This document shows positions 42,075 to 50,381 of a stretch of 64,000 nt of DNA, piece by piece. Under the pieces are notes generated by a model. That model was not told the origin of the DNA. It worked only from the letters and a program-made list of their open reading frames with translations, and did not search any database. The translations under genes were made by a program, and so were the position numbers. This DNA comes from Tabrizicola sp. (GTDB taxonomy: Bacteria; Pseudomonadota; Alphaproteobacteria; Rhodobacterales; Rhodobacteraceae), in assembly GCF_030373185.1 (NCBI RefSeq), contig NZ_JAUCZH010000007.1:62001-126000 (forward strand), given 5' to 3'. Position 1 is the stretch's first letter, and every line of letters starts with the position of its first letter.

Positions 42075-43163
42075 TCAGGCCGCCAATGCATAAGGCGCGG
42101 GGGCGGCAAGGCGGCCCGCGGTGTCGAACAGATAGACATGCGCCGGGTCGAGATAGATCGACACCTGCGCCCCGGCGTCCATGGGATGCACGCCGTGGAT
42201 CAGGCCAACCCAGCGGTCCGGCCCGTGGTTCAGGTGGATAAAGGTTTCCGACCCGGTGATCTCGGTTGCCCCGACGGTGCAGCGAAACTCTACCGCGTCG
42301 CCGGAATGGCGGTTCAGCGTGACGTGGTTCGCGCGGAAACCCGCCACGAACTCCCCATCCGGCAGGGCTGCCATCGCGCCGGTGGCAGATGCATGGGCCG
42401 CATCGCCAAAAGTCAGGCGCGCGGCCTCTTTCCGGCAGGACACGAAGTTCATCGGCGGATCGGAAAAGACCCGCGCCGTGGTCGCGTCACCCGGCAGCCG
42501 GTAGACCGATGGCGTCGGGCCGAACTGGGTGACCCGGCCTTCCCAAAGTGTCGCGGTATTGCCGCCCAGCAGAAGGGCTTCTTCCGGCTCTGTAGTGGCG
42601 TAGACAAAGATCGCGCCCGAAGCCTCGAAGATCCGGGGAATCTCGATCCGCAACTCCTCGCGCAGCTTGTAGTCAAGGTTTGCCAGCGGTTCGTCCAGAA
42701 GCACCAGCCCCGCGCCCTTGACCAGCGCCCGCGCCAGCGCGCAGCGTTGTTGCTGGCCGCCCGACAGCTCCAGCGGCTTGCGCGACAGCATCGGCGTCAG
42801 GCGCAGCATGTCGGCGGTTTCGCGCACCGCACGGTCAATCTCGTCCTTCGGCTTGCCCATCAGTTTCAAAGGCGAGGCGATGTTGTCGTAGACTGTCATT
42901 GCCGGGTAGTTGATGAACTGCTGGTAGACCATGGCCACGCGGCGGTCCTGAACCTTGACGCCGGTCACATCGCGGCCTTCCCACAGGATGCGGCCGGCGG
43001 ATGGCTGATCCAGCCCGGCCATCAGGCGCATCAGGCTGGTCTTGCCCGAAAGGGTCGGGCCAAGCAGGACGTTCATGGTGCCGTTCTTCAGCGTCAGTTC
43101 GGTAGGCTGGATATGCACCCTGCCCGCAACCGACCGAGACACCCCTTGCAGTTCAAGCGTCAT
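42075..43163 (-). CDS. glpS: Glycerol ABC transporter ATP-binding protein
   Basis: LLGPTLSGKTSLMRLMAGL, LSGGQQQRCALARALVKGAGLVLLDEPLANLD. Confidence 0.9.
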   Translation of the reverse strand: MTLELQGVSRSVAGRVHIQPTELTLKNGTMNVLLGPTLSGKTSLMRLMAGLDQPSAGRILWEGRDVTGVKVQDRRVAMVYQQFINYPAMTVYDNIASPLKLMGKPKDEIDRAVRETADMLRLTPMLSRKPLELSGGQQQRCALARALVKGAGLVLLDEPLANLDYKLREELRIEIPRIFEASGAIFVYATTEPEEALLLGGNTATLWEGRVTQFGPTPSVYRLPGDATTARVFSDPPMNFVSCRKEAARLTFGDAAHASATGAMAALPDGEFVAGFRANHVTLNRHSGDAVEFRCTVGATEITGSETFIHLNHGPDRWVGLIHGVHPMDAGAQVSIYLDPAHVYLFDTAGRLAAPAPYALAA

Positions 43164-43173
43164 CCCGCCCCCC

Positions 43174-44766
43174 CTATTCCGCTGCCGGACGGATCGCCCG
43201 CGATCCGGCTTCCGCCATGAAGCGGTCAAGCGCCGCGATCTGATCCGCCGTCATCCGCAGCCCCAGCTTTGACCGCCGCCAGACCACATCTGCCGCCATC
43301 GCCGCGTATTCCCGGCTCATCAGCCAGCGCACCTCGGCCTCGGTGAGCGTGGCGCCGAAATCCTGCCCCAGCGCATCGACGGTGCCAGCCTGTCCAAGGA
43401 TCGTGAAAGCCTCGGTCCCATAGGCGCGGATCATCCGGCCCGCCCAATAGGGCGTCAGGAACGGAAACTGCGCGGCCAGCCTTGCGGTCAGCGCAGCCAC
43501 ATCGCCTTGCGGAAAATCGCCGCCCGGAAGCGCCACGCGCGCCGTCCAGGCGGCAGTCGCCTTCGGGAAGAAGGGCGTCAGCTTGGCCAGAGCGGATTCC
43601 GCAAGCCGGCGATAGGTTGTGATCTTGCCGCCAAAGACGTTCAAGAGCGGCGCGCCGTTCTGGTCAAGGCTGAGGACGTAATCCCGCGTCGCCGCTGTGG
43701 CGGACTTGGCCCCGTCATTGTAAAGCGGCCGGACGCCGGAATAGGTCCAGACCACATCATCCTTGGTGACCGGCTTGGCGAAATACTGGGACGCGAAGGT
43801 CAGAAGATAGTCGCGTTCTTCCTCGGTGCAGACCGCCTCTTTCGGGGCGCCGGCATGAACCTTGTCGGTGGTGCCGATCAGGGTGAAGTCCTGCTCATAG
43901 GGGATGGCAAAAATGATCCGCCCGTCGCTACCCTGGAAGAAATAGCAGCGGTCATGGTCATAAAGCCTGCGCGTGACGATATGGCTGCCGCGCACCAGCC
44001 GCACCCCTTCGGTCGAGTTGATGCGCGCGACGTTGCGGATCACATCCTCGACCCACGGCCCCCCCGCGTTGACCAGCGCGCGGGCCTGATGCAACTGGCG
44101 GCCCTGCGGGCCTTCGGTGGTGATCTGCCACAGATCGCCCTGCCGTTCGGCGCTGATCACCCGCGTCCGGGTCATTATCCGCGCGCCCCGCGCAGCGGCA
44201 TCGCGGGCGTTCAGAACCACAAGGCGCGAATCTTCCACCCAGCAATCGGAATATTCAAAGGCGCGGCGAAAGCCTGGCTTCAATGGCTTGCCCGCCGGAT
44301 CGCGGGTCAGGTCAAGGCTGCGGGTCGCGGGCAGGATCTTGCGACCGCCCATCGTGTCATACATGAACAGCCCCAGCCGGATCAGCCACGCCGGACGGCG
44401 ACCCTTGGCCCAAGGCATCACCCAACGCAGAAGCCGAGAGGTGGGCGTATCGCTTTCAAACCGCATCTCAGGCGACAGCGGCAGCACAAAGCGCATCGGC
44501 CAACTGATATGTGGCATGGCGACCAGCAGCGTCTCGCGCTCTTCCAGCGCCTCGCGAACCAGACGAAACTCGAAGTACTCCAGATACCGCAACCCGCCGT
44601 GAAAGAGCTTGGTCGAGGCCGACGACGTCCCCTGCGCCAGATCGCCCTGTTCGGCCAAAGTGACCGACAGACCCCGACCCGTGGCGTCACGGGCAATGCC
44701 GCAGCCGTTGATGCCACCGCCGATGATGAAAAGGTCGCTGACGACCCCTGACTGCGTATCTTTCAA
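43174..44766 (-). CDS. glpD: Glycerol-3-phosphate dehydrogenase
   Basis: DLFIIGGGINGCGIARDATGRGLSVTLAEQGDLAQGTSSASTKLFHGGLRYLEYFEFRLVREALEERE; TTG start proposed at 44766 after GGGGGAGGAA. Confidence 0.93.
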   Translation of the reverse strand: MKDTQSGVVSDLFIIGGGINGCGIARDATGRGLSVTLAEQGDLAQGTSSASTKLFHGGLRYLEYFEFRLVREALEERETLLVAMPHISWPMRFVLPLSPEMRFESDTPTSRLLRWVMPWAKGRRPAWLIRLGLFMYDTMGGRKILPATRSLDLTRDPAGKPLKPGFRRAFEYSDCWVEDSRLVVLNARDAAARGARIMTRTRVISAERQGDLWQITTEGPQGRQLHQARALVNAGGPWVEDVIRNVARINSTEGVRLVRGSHIVTRRLYDHDRCYFFQGSDGRIIFAIPYEQDFTLIGTTDKVHAGAPKEAVCTEEERDYLLTFASQYFAKPVTKDDVVWTYSGVRPLYNDGAKSATAATRDYVLSLDQNGAPLLNVFGGKITTYRRLAESALAKLTPFFPKATAAWTARVALPGGDFPQGDVAALTARLAAQFPFLTPYWAGRMIRAYGTEAFTILGQAGTVDALGQDFGATLTEAEVRWLMSREYAAMAADVVWRRSKLGLRMTADQIAALDRFMAEAGSRAIRPAAE

Positions 44767-44820
44767 CTGGGTTCCTCCCCCGGCGCCAACCTGTCCCAGT
44801 TGCGACGATTCCGTCAATGT

Positions 44821-44936
44821 CTTTTTTCGTTTTGATGCGCTTTTTCCCAAAGCGAACATTATCGCGCAGTTTCTCAACGACATTTCTGCACACGCTGCCA
44901 TTCTTTGCTGCAGAAGCAAACAAACGAAACGTTTCA
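44821..44936. promoter_or_regulatory. Candidate GlpR operator cluster between glpD and glpR
   Basis: Repeated TTTCGTTT/AAACGAAA-type elements and palindrome GAAACGTTTC (44926-44935). Confidence 0.5.
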
Positions 44937-45015
44937 CGCTTTAGAAAGGCGCTGACAGACGCTTCGCATCATGGCAGAACAGAAAACCTGAATGAACGAA
45001 AAGAAAGGATAGCGG

Positions 45016-45777
45016 GTGGCGCTCAACTTCCGTCAGACCGAGATTCTGGAGATTGCCCGCGCCGAAGGCCGCGTGGTGGTTGAAGACCTCTCCCACCGTT
45101 TCGATGTCACCTTGCAGACCATAAGGCGCGACCTGTCCGATCTTGCCGATGCAGGCCATCTGGACCGGGTGCATGGCGGGGCCGTTCTGCGCACCGGGGT
45201 GGCCAACATCGGCTATGAAGCGCGGCGGCGAATGCACGAAGGCGCCAAGGCCGCCATCGCCAAGGCCTGCGCGGCGGCGATCCCCGACAATTGCAGCCTG
45301 ATCCTGAACCTTGGCACCACGACCGAGGCCGTCGCGCGGGAATTGCTGACCCACCGCAACATCACGGTGATCACCAACAACATGAACGTGGCGAACATCC
45401 TTGTCGCCAATCCGGGCTGCGAAATCGTGGTGGCCGGTGGCGCCCTGCGCCGCACCGACGGTGGCCTTGTGGGCGAACTGACCACCCAGTTCTTCGAGCA
45501 GTTCAAGGTCGATTACGCGGTGATCGGCGTCTCGGCGCTGGACCGCGACGGCGATCTCTTGGACTTCGACCTTGCCGAAGTGCGGGTGTCCAAGGCCATC
45601 GTCCAGCAATCACGCAAGACCTTTCTGGTCTGCGATCACTCCAAGCTGGACCGCTCCGCCCCAGCGCGGCTGGCCTCGTTGTCGGAAATCACCACATTGT
45701 TCACCGACCTGCCCCTGCCGCCCGACCTGATGCGGAAATGCGAGGCATGGGGAACCGCCGTGCAAGTGGCCGAGTGA
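45016..45777 (+). CDS. glpR: DeoR family regulator of glycerol metabolism
   Basis: FRQTEILEIARAEGRVVVEDLSHRFDVTLQTIRRDLSDLADAGHLDRVHGGA; divergent from glpD. Confidence 0.92.
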   Translation: MALNFRQTEILEIARAEGRVVVEDLSHRFDVTLQTIRRDLSDLADAGHLDRVHGGAVLRTGVANIGYEARRRMHEGAKAAIAKACAAAIPDNCSLILNLGTTTEAVARELLTHRNITVITNNMNVANILVANPGCEIVVAGGALRRTDGGLVGELTTQFFEQFKVDYAVIGVSALDRDGDLLDFDLAEVRVSKAIVQQSRKTFLVCDHSKLDRSAPARLASLSEITTLFTDLPLPPDLMRKCEAWGTAVQVAE

Positions 45778-45955
45778 TTGCCCTGTGTTTACGCAGCCCG
45801 GCTTGATGTCCGGGGCGCGAAGGCATCGTGATGCGGGAACACAATGCGGTCATTGGTGGACTTGAGCGAGGAAAGCTCGAACCTCCTTTTCCAAGTTCTT
45901 CAGGACTGGGAGCACCATCTCGCATCATTAGACCTTGAGGGTCTGGGGTGCGGCA

Positions 45956-46672
45956 ATGACCATCACGCGCCATGATTTCAACAAGATAGCCAAAGGCAAG
46001 CGCGAGGCTCCGTTCTCGGTGCGCCTGACCTTTGAAGAGCGCGCCAAATTGGAAGCGGCAGCGAATGGCGTGCCGCTAGCTGCCTACATCAAGGCCAGGC
46101 TCTTTGATGGCGACCTCCCGCAGGTTCGGCGTCGCAACACCAACCCTGTGGAAGACCATCTAGCATTGGGGCGAGTGCTCGCTGCGCTGGGACGCTCAAA
46201 GCGGACAAAGCAAGACCCCAAAGCGATCATGGAAACCATGCAGCAGTGTTGGGCCGGATCGGATAGCGGCCAAGCGTTCGAAACAGCCCTGCGGGAGCGT
46301 GGGTATTTCCTCGCGCGCGGTGATCAGCGCGGCTACGTCGCCGTGGACTGGCGCGGCGAGATCTACTCCCTAAGCCGTACCACCGGAGCCAAGGCCAAGG
46401 ACCTGCAAGCCCGTCTCGGTGACGCGCTCGACCTTCAATCGGTCGAGCAAGCAAAGGCATTTGTCTCGGAGCGTATGACGCCAAAGCTGAAAGCCTGGGC
46501 TAAAGAAGCCGAAGCTCTAGCCGAAAAGCAAAACCTCGCAGCACAGTTTCAGCGCGAGCAGATGGTTCAGCGGCATCGGCACGGTCCGCACCTACTTATG
46601 TCCCATAGATCATGCTCTTGGTTTATGATCCAAAGAACATTTTACTTCATTATGATCCACAGGACATATTGA
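45956..46672 (+). pseudogene. Mobilization gene relic: MobC-like N-terminus fused to relaxase C-terminus-like segment
   Basis: aa 1-~85 MobC-like (FSVRLTFEERAKLEAAANGVPLAAYIKARLFDG...LGRVLAALGRS), then CWAGSDSGQAFETALRERGYFLARGDQRGYVAVDWRGEIYSLSRTTGAKAKDLQARLGD, typical of relaxase C-termini; tail encoded by hip operator repeats. Confidence 0.65.
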
Positions 46673-46695
46673 CAAGGTATGATCCTTAGATCATA
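46597..46695. promoter_or_regulatory. Four 18-bp palindromic operators at exact 27-bp spacing upstream of hipB
   Basis: TATGTCCCATAGATCATG (46597), TATGATCCAAAGAACATT (46624), TATGATCCACAGGACATA (46651), TATGATCCTTAGATCATA (46678). Confidence 0.85.
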
Positions 46696-46719
46696 ATATC
46701 GGATAGAAGGATCATCGTC

Positions 46720-46971
46720 ATGAAACAAATTGCACGCACACCGAAGGACATCGGCCACGCCCTGCGCGCCGCGCGTAAGGCAAAGAAGCTCACTCAGGCG
46801 GAGCTAGCCAGCCGCTCCGGCATCTGGCAGCGCACCGTCTCCACCATCGAGACCAATGCCAGCGGTGCGAAGCTTGACACGGTCTTCGACCTTCTCGCCG
46901 CACTTGACCTCGAAATCCAGATCGTACCGCGCAGCAAGATGAAGCCTGGCGAGCTTGAGGACATCTTCTGA
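46720..46971 (+). CDS. hipB: HipB-type antitoxin, HTH regulator
   Basis: XRE HTH (LRAARKAKKLTQAELASRSGIWQRTVSTIETNASGAKLDTVFDLLAALDLEI); abuts hipA. Confidence 0.9.
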   Translation: MKQIARTPKDIGHALRAARKAKKLTQAELASRSGIWQRTVSTIETNASGAKLDTVFDLLAALDLEIQIVPRSKMKPGELEDIF

Positions 46972-48314
46972 TGGGCCGTAAACGGACTTACGCGCCGCTC
47001 GATGTCTTCATGAACCGCCGCAAGGTCGGGCAGTTCTTCCGCGAGCCTGACGGGGCATTTGCCTTCGACTATGCGCCTGAGTGGCTGGACTGGAGCAACA
47101 CCCTGCCAATCTCGCGCTCCCTTCCGCTGCGAAAGGAGCGCTATGTTGGCCCGCCGGTCATAGCCGTCTTCGACAACCTGCTGCCCGACAATGACGATAT
47201 CCGCAGACGCGTTGCTGAACGCATCGGCGCAGACGGGCTGGATGCTTACAGCCTGCTCGCTCGCATCGGACGGGACTGTGTGGGCGCTTTGCAGTTTTTG
47301 CCGGAAGGCGAAGTCCCAGAGGCTTCAGAAGGCCTGAGCGGTGAGCCCCTGAGCGACGATCAGATCGCCGCCATGCTGAAAGACCTCAAACTTACGCCGC
47401 TCGGCATCCGGCGAGAGAATGACTTCCGGATTTCGGTCGCCGGTGCGCAGGAAAAGACAGCGTTGCTCTTTCATGATGGGCAATGGATCGAGCCCACAGG
47501 CACGACGCCAACAACGCATATTTTCAAGCCTGCCATCGGCAGGCTGCCGAACGGGATGGACTTGACCGACAGTATCGAGAACGAGCATTTCTGCTTGCGG
47601 TTGCTGGCTGGTTTCGGCTTGCCGGTTGCCAGCACCGAGATTGCTACCTTCGCAGACACGAAGGTGCTGATCATTGAGCGCTTCGACCGGCTGCGCACTC
47701 GCGACGGAAGGCTGATCCGCCTGCCGCAAGAGGATTGCTGCCAGGCACTGTCTGTGCCGCCGACGCGCAAATATCAGAATGAAGGCGGTCCTGGGATCGT
47801 CGAAATCTGCGAACTGCTCCAAGGGAGTGACGAGCCGCTCCGCGACCGCGCCAATTTCTTCAAGGCCAATGTGCTGTTCTGGCTGATCGGCGCTACAGAT
47901 GGTCACGCCAAGAACTTCAGCATAGCACTAACACCAGGCGGGCGTTTTACGATGACCCCGCTCTATGATGTCCTCACCGTGCAGCCAACGCTGGAGGCGG
48001 GTCAGCTTCAGATCAAGGACATGAAGATCGCAATGCGGGTGGGCAAAAGCCGCCACTACAAGGTCTCGGAAATTCTGGGGCGTCACTTCATCGAAACAGG
48101 TCTGGCCGCAGGATTTTCGCGCGAGCAACTTGGTCAGATTTTCAAGGAAATCGAAGCAGACGCCGAAAAGGCGTTTGCCGAGGCCTTAGCGCAGATGCCT
48201 GCGGGCTTCCCCGCCGGACTGGTCGAATCCGTCAAGCGCGGGTTCGACCAGAGGATCGCGCGCCTCCTCGGTCAAGTCGGTCGCTGCCTGATAGCGCGCA
48301 AGGTCGAAGAGTAG
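46971..48314 (+). CDS. hipA: HipA-type Ser/Thr kinase toxin
   Basis: FRISVAGAQEKTALLFHDG, HIFKP, RFDRL, LIGATDGHAKNFS, PLYDVL motifs intact. Confidence 0.95.
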   Translation: MGRKRTYAPLDVFMNRRKVGQFFREPDGAFAFDYAPEWLDWSNTLPISRSLPLRKERYVGPPVIAVFDNLLPDNDDIRRRVAERIGADGLDAYSLLARIGRDCVGALQFLPEGEVPEASEGLSGEPLSDDQIAAMLKDLKLTPLGIRRENDFRISVAGAQEKTALLFHDGQWIEPTGTTPTTHIFKPAIGRLPNGMDLTDSIENEHFCLRLLAGFGLPVASTEIATFADTKVLIIERFDRLRTRDGRLIRLPQEDCCQALSVPPTRKYQNEGGPGIVEICELLQGSDEPLRDRANFFKANVLFWLIGATDGHAKNFSIALTPGGRFTMTPLYDVLTVQPTLEAGQLQIKDMKIAMRVGKSRHYKVSEILGRHFIETGLAAGFSREQLGQIFKEIEADAEKAFAEALAQMPAGFPAGLVESVKRGFDQRIARLLGQVGRCLIARKVEE

Positions 48315-48563
48315 CGGATCAACGAAAACCAGATCGCGCAGTACCGGCCAATCCATCAGCCACACATCGGGCCAGGTCCTCGGGTCTAGAAGGTTTTCCG
48401 ATCGTAACTTCTGCCTGTAAAGCCACGCGAGCAGGCACACCATGCGGTCTAGGATCGTCTGGGTCGCCTCTAGGTCCGCCTCGTATTCGCGAAGATAGGC
48501 TCGCTGCTCTTTGCGAAACCTAGCCAGCGCTTCCAGGTCGGGTGGCCCCTCGTCCTCGTTCAT
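48186..48563 (-). CDS. Hypothetical protein overlapping the hipA 3' end
   Basis: ORF MNEDEGPPDLEALARFRKEQRAYLREYEADLEATQ...; antisense to hipA by about 130 bp. Confidence 0.35.
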   Translation of the reverse strand: MNEDEGPPDLEALARFRKEQRAYLREYEADLEATQTILDRMVCLLAWLYRQKLRSENLLDPRTWPDVWLMDWPVLRDLVFVDPLLFDLARYQAATDLTEEARDPLVEPALDGFDQSGGEARRHLR

Positions 48564-48899
48564 GCCCGCACCAACTGGACCACCTCGCCCGAGGTGGCGC
48601 CTGTAGCGAACCGAGACCAAGCGTTCATCAGATCGCCGAACCGCACTTAGGAGGCCTCACTTCAGCAGCCATCCGGGCTGTGGCATCCAAATCCGGTTCG
48701 CACCAAACCTGATAGATGACGGTGAGCTGCAAGGGCCGGTGCCGGTAGCAAATAGCGCTCTCACTGATGCAGACGTGCAGCGGCAGTGGAAATCCGCAGC
48801 AAATGCCCCATGCGCGATACCGGCATTCGGGACTCAGAAATTGCCAGCAAAAGAAATTTCTAACGATTTTAGATATACTTAAGCCTGCCATGGCAGTTC

Positions 48900-48915
48900 T
48901 GGCACGAAATATGCT
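48900..48915 (+). promoter_or_regulatory. Candidate sigma54 (-24/-12) promoter of the P450 cluster
   Basis: TGGCACGAAATATGCT; GG-N10-GC spacing correct, one mismatch to TGGCACGN4TTGCW; 36 nt upstream of the P450 ATG. Confidence 0.7.
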
Positions 48916-48951
48916 CACAGGAAGGAAAGAGGCCAAACCTGGAAGACCGCC

Positions 48952-50157
48952 ATGACCGATGCTCCGCTTGCTGATGCTGCTTACCTAAACGTCGCTGACC
49001 CTGATTTTTCAATCCGCTCTCAACAGGTCAGCGATGCGCGAGCGCGCAATTGGTATGCCCGCACGCCCTATGGCCTTGCAGTGCTGCGCTATGACGAAGT
49101 GCAGAAGATGCTGCGCCATCCGAAACTGCGGCAGGGAAGCCATCTTTGGCCGCAGCACAATGGCGTGACGGACGGCAAGTTCGCGACATGGTGGTGCAAC
49201 ATGCTGCTTTGCGTCGAGGGCGACACGCACGGGCGCCTGCGGCGGATGGCGAACCCGGCGTTCAGCCCCAAGCTGATTGCCGATCTGCAGCCCAAGTTTC
49301 AGGTGCTGGCAAACCGATTGATTGACGCCTTCATCGACCGTGGGACATGTGACTTCATCGCCGAGTTCACCGAACCCTATGCCACGGGGGTGATCTGCGA
49401 CCTGCTTGGCTTGCCGTTTGAGAAATGGCGCGAACTGGCCGATATTGCCGCCGACATGGGGCTGGCGCTGGGGGTGACCTTCAAGCAAGACCTTCCGAAG
49501 ATCGAAACCGCCGTCGCCCGCCTATTCGATTACGCCGAACAGCTGGTGATCGACCGCGAGGCCAACCCGTCCGAAGATTTCATCGGCCTGCTGGTCAAGG
49601 CCAACCGCGAAAATCCGGATCAGCTGTCGCGGCAGGAAATGCTGGACATGATCGTGCTGGCCATCTTTGGCGGCATCGACACCACGCGCAACCAGATCGG
49701 GCTGGCGATGGACATGTTCGTGCAACACCCCGACCAATGGGCGCTGCTCGGCGACCGGCCCGAACTGGCGAAAGCCGCGGTCGAAGAGGTGATGCGCACC
49801 CGCCCGACCACCACCTGGGTCACCCGCGCCGCGACCGAGGATTTCGAATTTCAGGGCCTGAAAATCGCCGAAGGCACCACGCTGCATCTGTGGGGTCAAG
49901 CGGCAGCAATGGACCCTGCGGCGATGGAGAATGCCGAAAGTTTTGACATCACCGCCGCGCGCAAACCGCATTTCGGCTTTGGCGGCGGCACGCATCATTG
50001 CCTTGGCCACTTCATCGCTCGCGGTGACATGACGGCGGCTTTGGCGCTGATGGCGGCCCGGATGAAGAACCCGCGTTTTGCCGGCGAGGTAGTATGGCTG
50101 CCCGATAGCGGCAATACGGGCGCAGTCAGCATGCCGTTGGCTTTCGACAAGGCATGA
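48952..50157 (+). CDS. Cytochrome P450
   Basis: I-helix AIFGGIDTTRNQIG, EEVMR (ExxR), heme loop HFGFGGGTHHCLGHFIAR. Confidence 0.97.
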   Translation: MTDAPLADAAYLNVADPDFSIRSQQVSDARARNWYARTPYGLAVLRYDEVQKMLRHPKLRQGSHLWPQHNGVTDGKFATWWCNMLLCVEGDTHGRLRRMANPAFSPKLIADLQPKFQVLANRLIDAFIDRGTCDFIAEFTEPYATGVICDLLGLPFEKWRELADIAADMGLALGVTFKQDLPKIETAVARLFDYAEQLVIDREANPSEDFIGLLVKANRENPDQLSRQEMLDMIVLAIFGGIDTTRNQIGLAMDMFVQHPDQWALLGDRPELAKAAVEEVMRTRPTTTWVTRAATEDFEFQGLKIAEGTTLHLWGQAAAMDPAAMENAESFDITAARKPHFGFGGGTHHCLGHFIARGDMTAALALMAARMKNPRFAGEVVWLPDSGNTGAVSMPLAFDKA

Positions 50158-50190
50158 TGCGGTGAAATGTCAATAAAACTGGGGTTTTGA

Positions 50191-50379
50191 ATGAAGGTTC
50201 ACGTCGATATGTCGATCTGCCTGCTGCATGGACAATGCGTCATTGCGGCCCCGCAGGTGTTTTCCTTCAATGATGACGGCGGTCTGGTCTGGATTGCCGA
50301 TTGCGACGAAGGCTTGCGCAGTGATGCCGAGGCCGCCGCCGATGCCTGCCCCGAGCAGGCCATAGTGATCGACGGCTGA
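50191..50379 (+). CDS. Small ferredoxin ([3Fe-4S] type)
   Basis: MKVHVDMSICLLHGQCVIAAPQVF...AADACPEQAIVI. Confidence 0.93.
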   Translation: MKVHVDMSICLLHGQCVIAAPQVFSFNDDGGLVWIADCDEGLRSDAEAAADACPEQAIVIDG

Positions 50380-50381
50380 CG

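Noticed and set aside
43507-44751. 414-aa plus-strand ORF
   Set aside because: Antisense to glpD, which has an unambiguous FAD-binding motif and family features.
48186-48563. Antisense ORF at the hipA 3' end as a third TA component
   Set aside because: Opposite orientation, overlaps hipA coding sequence and lacks recognizable domain; kept only as a low-confidence hypothetical CDS.
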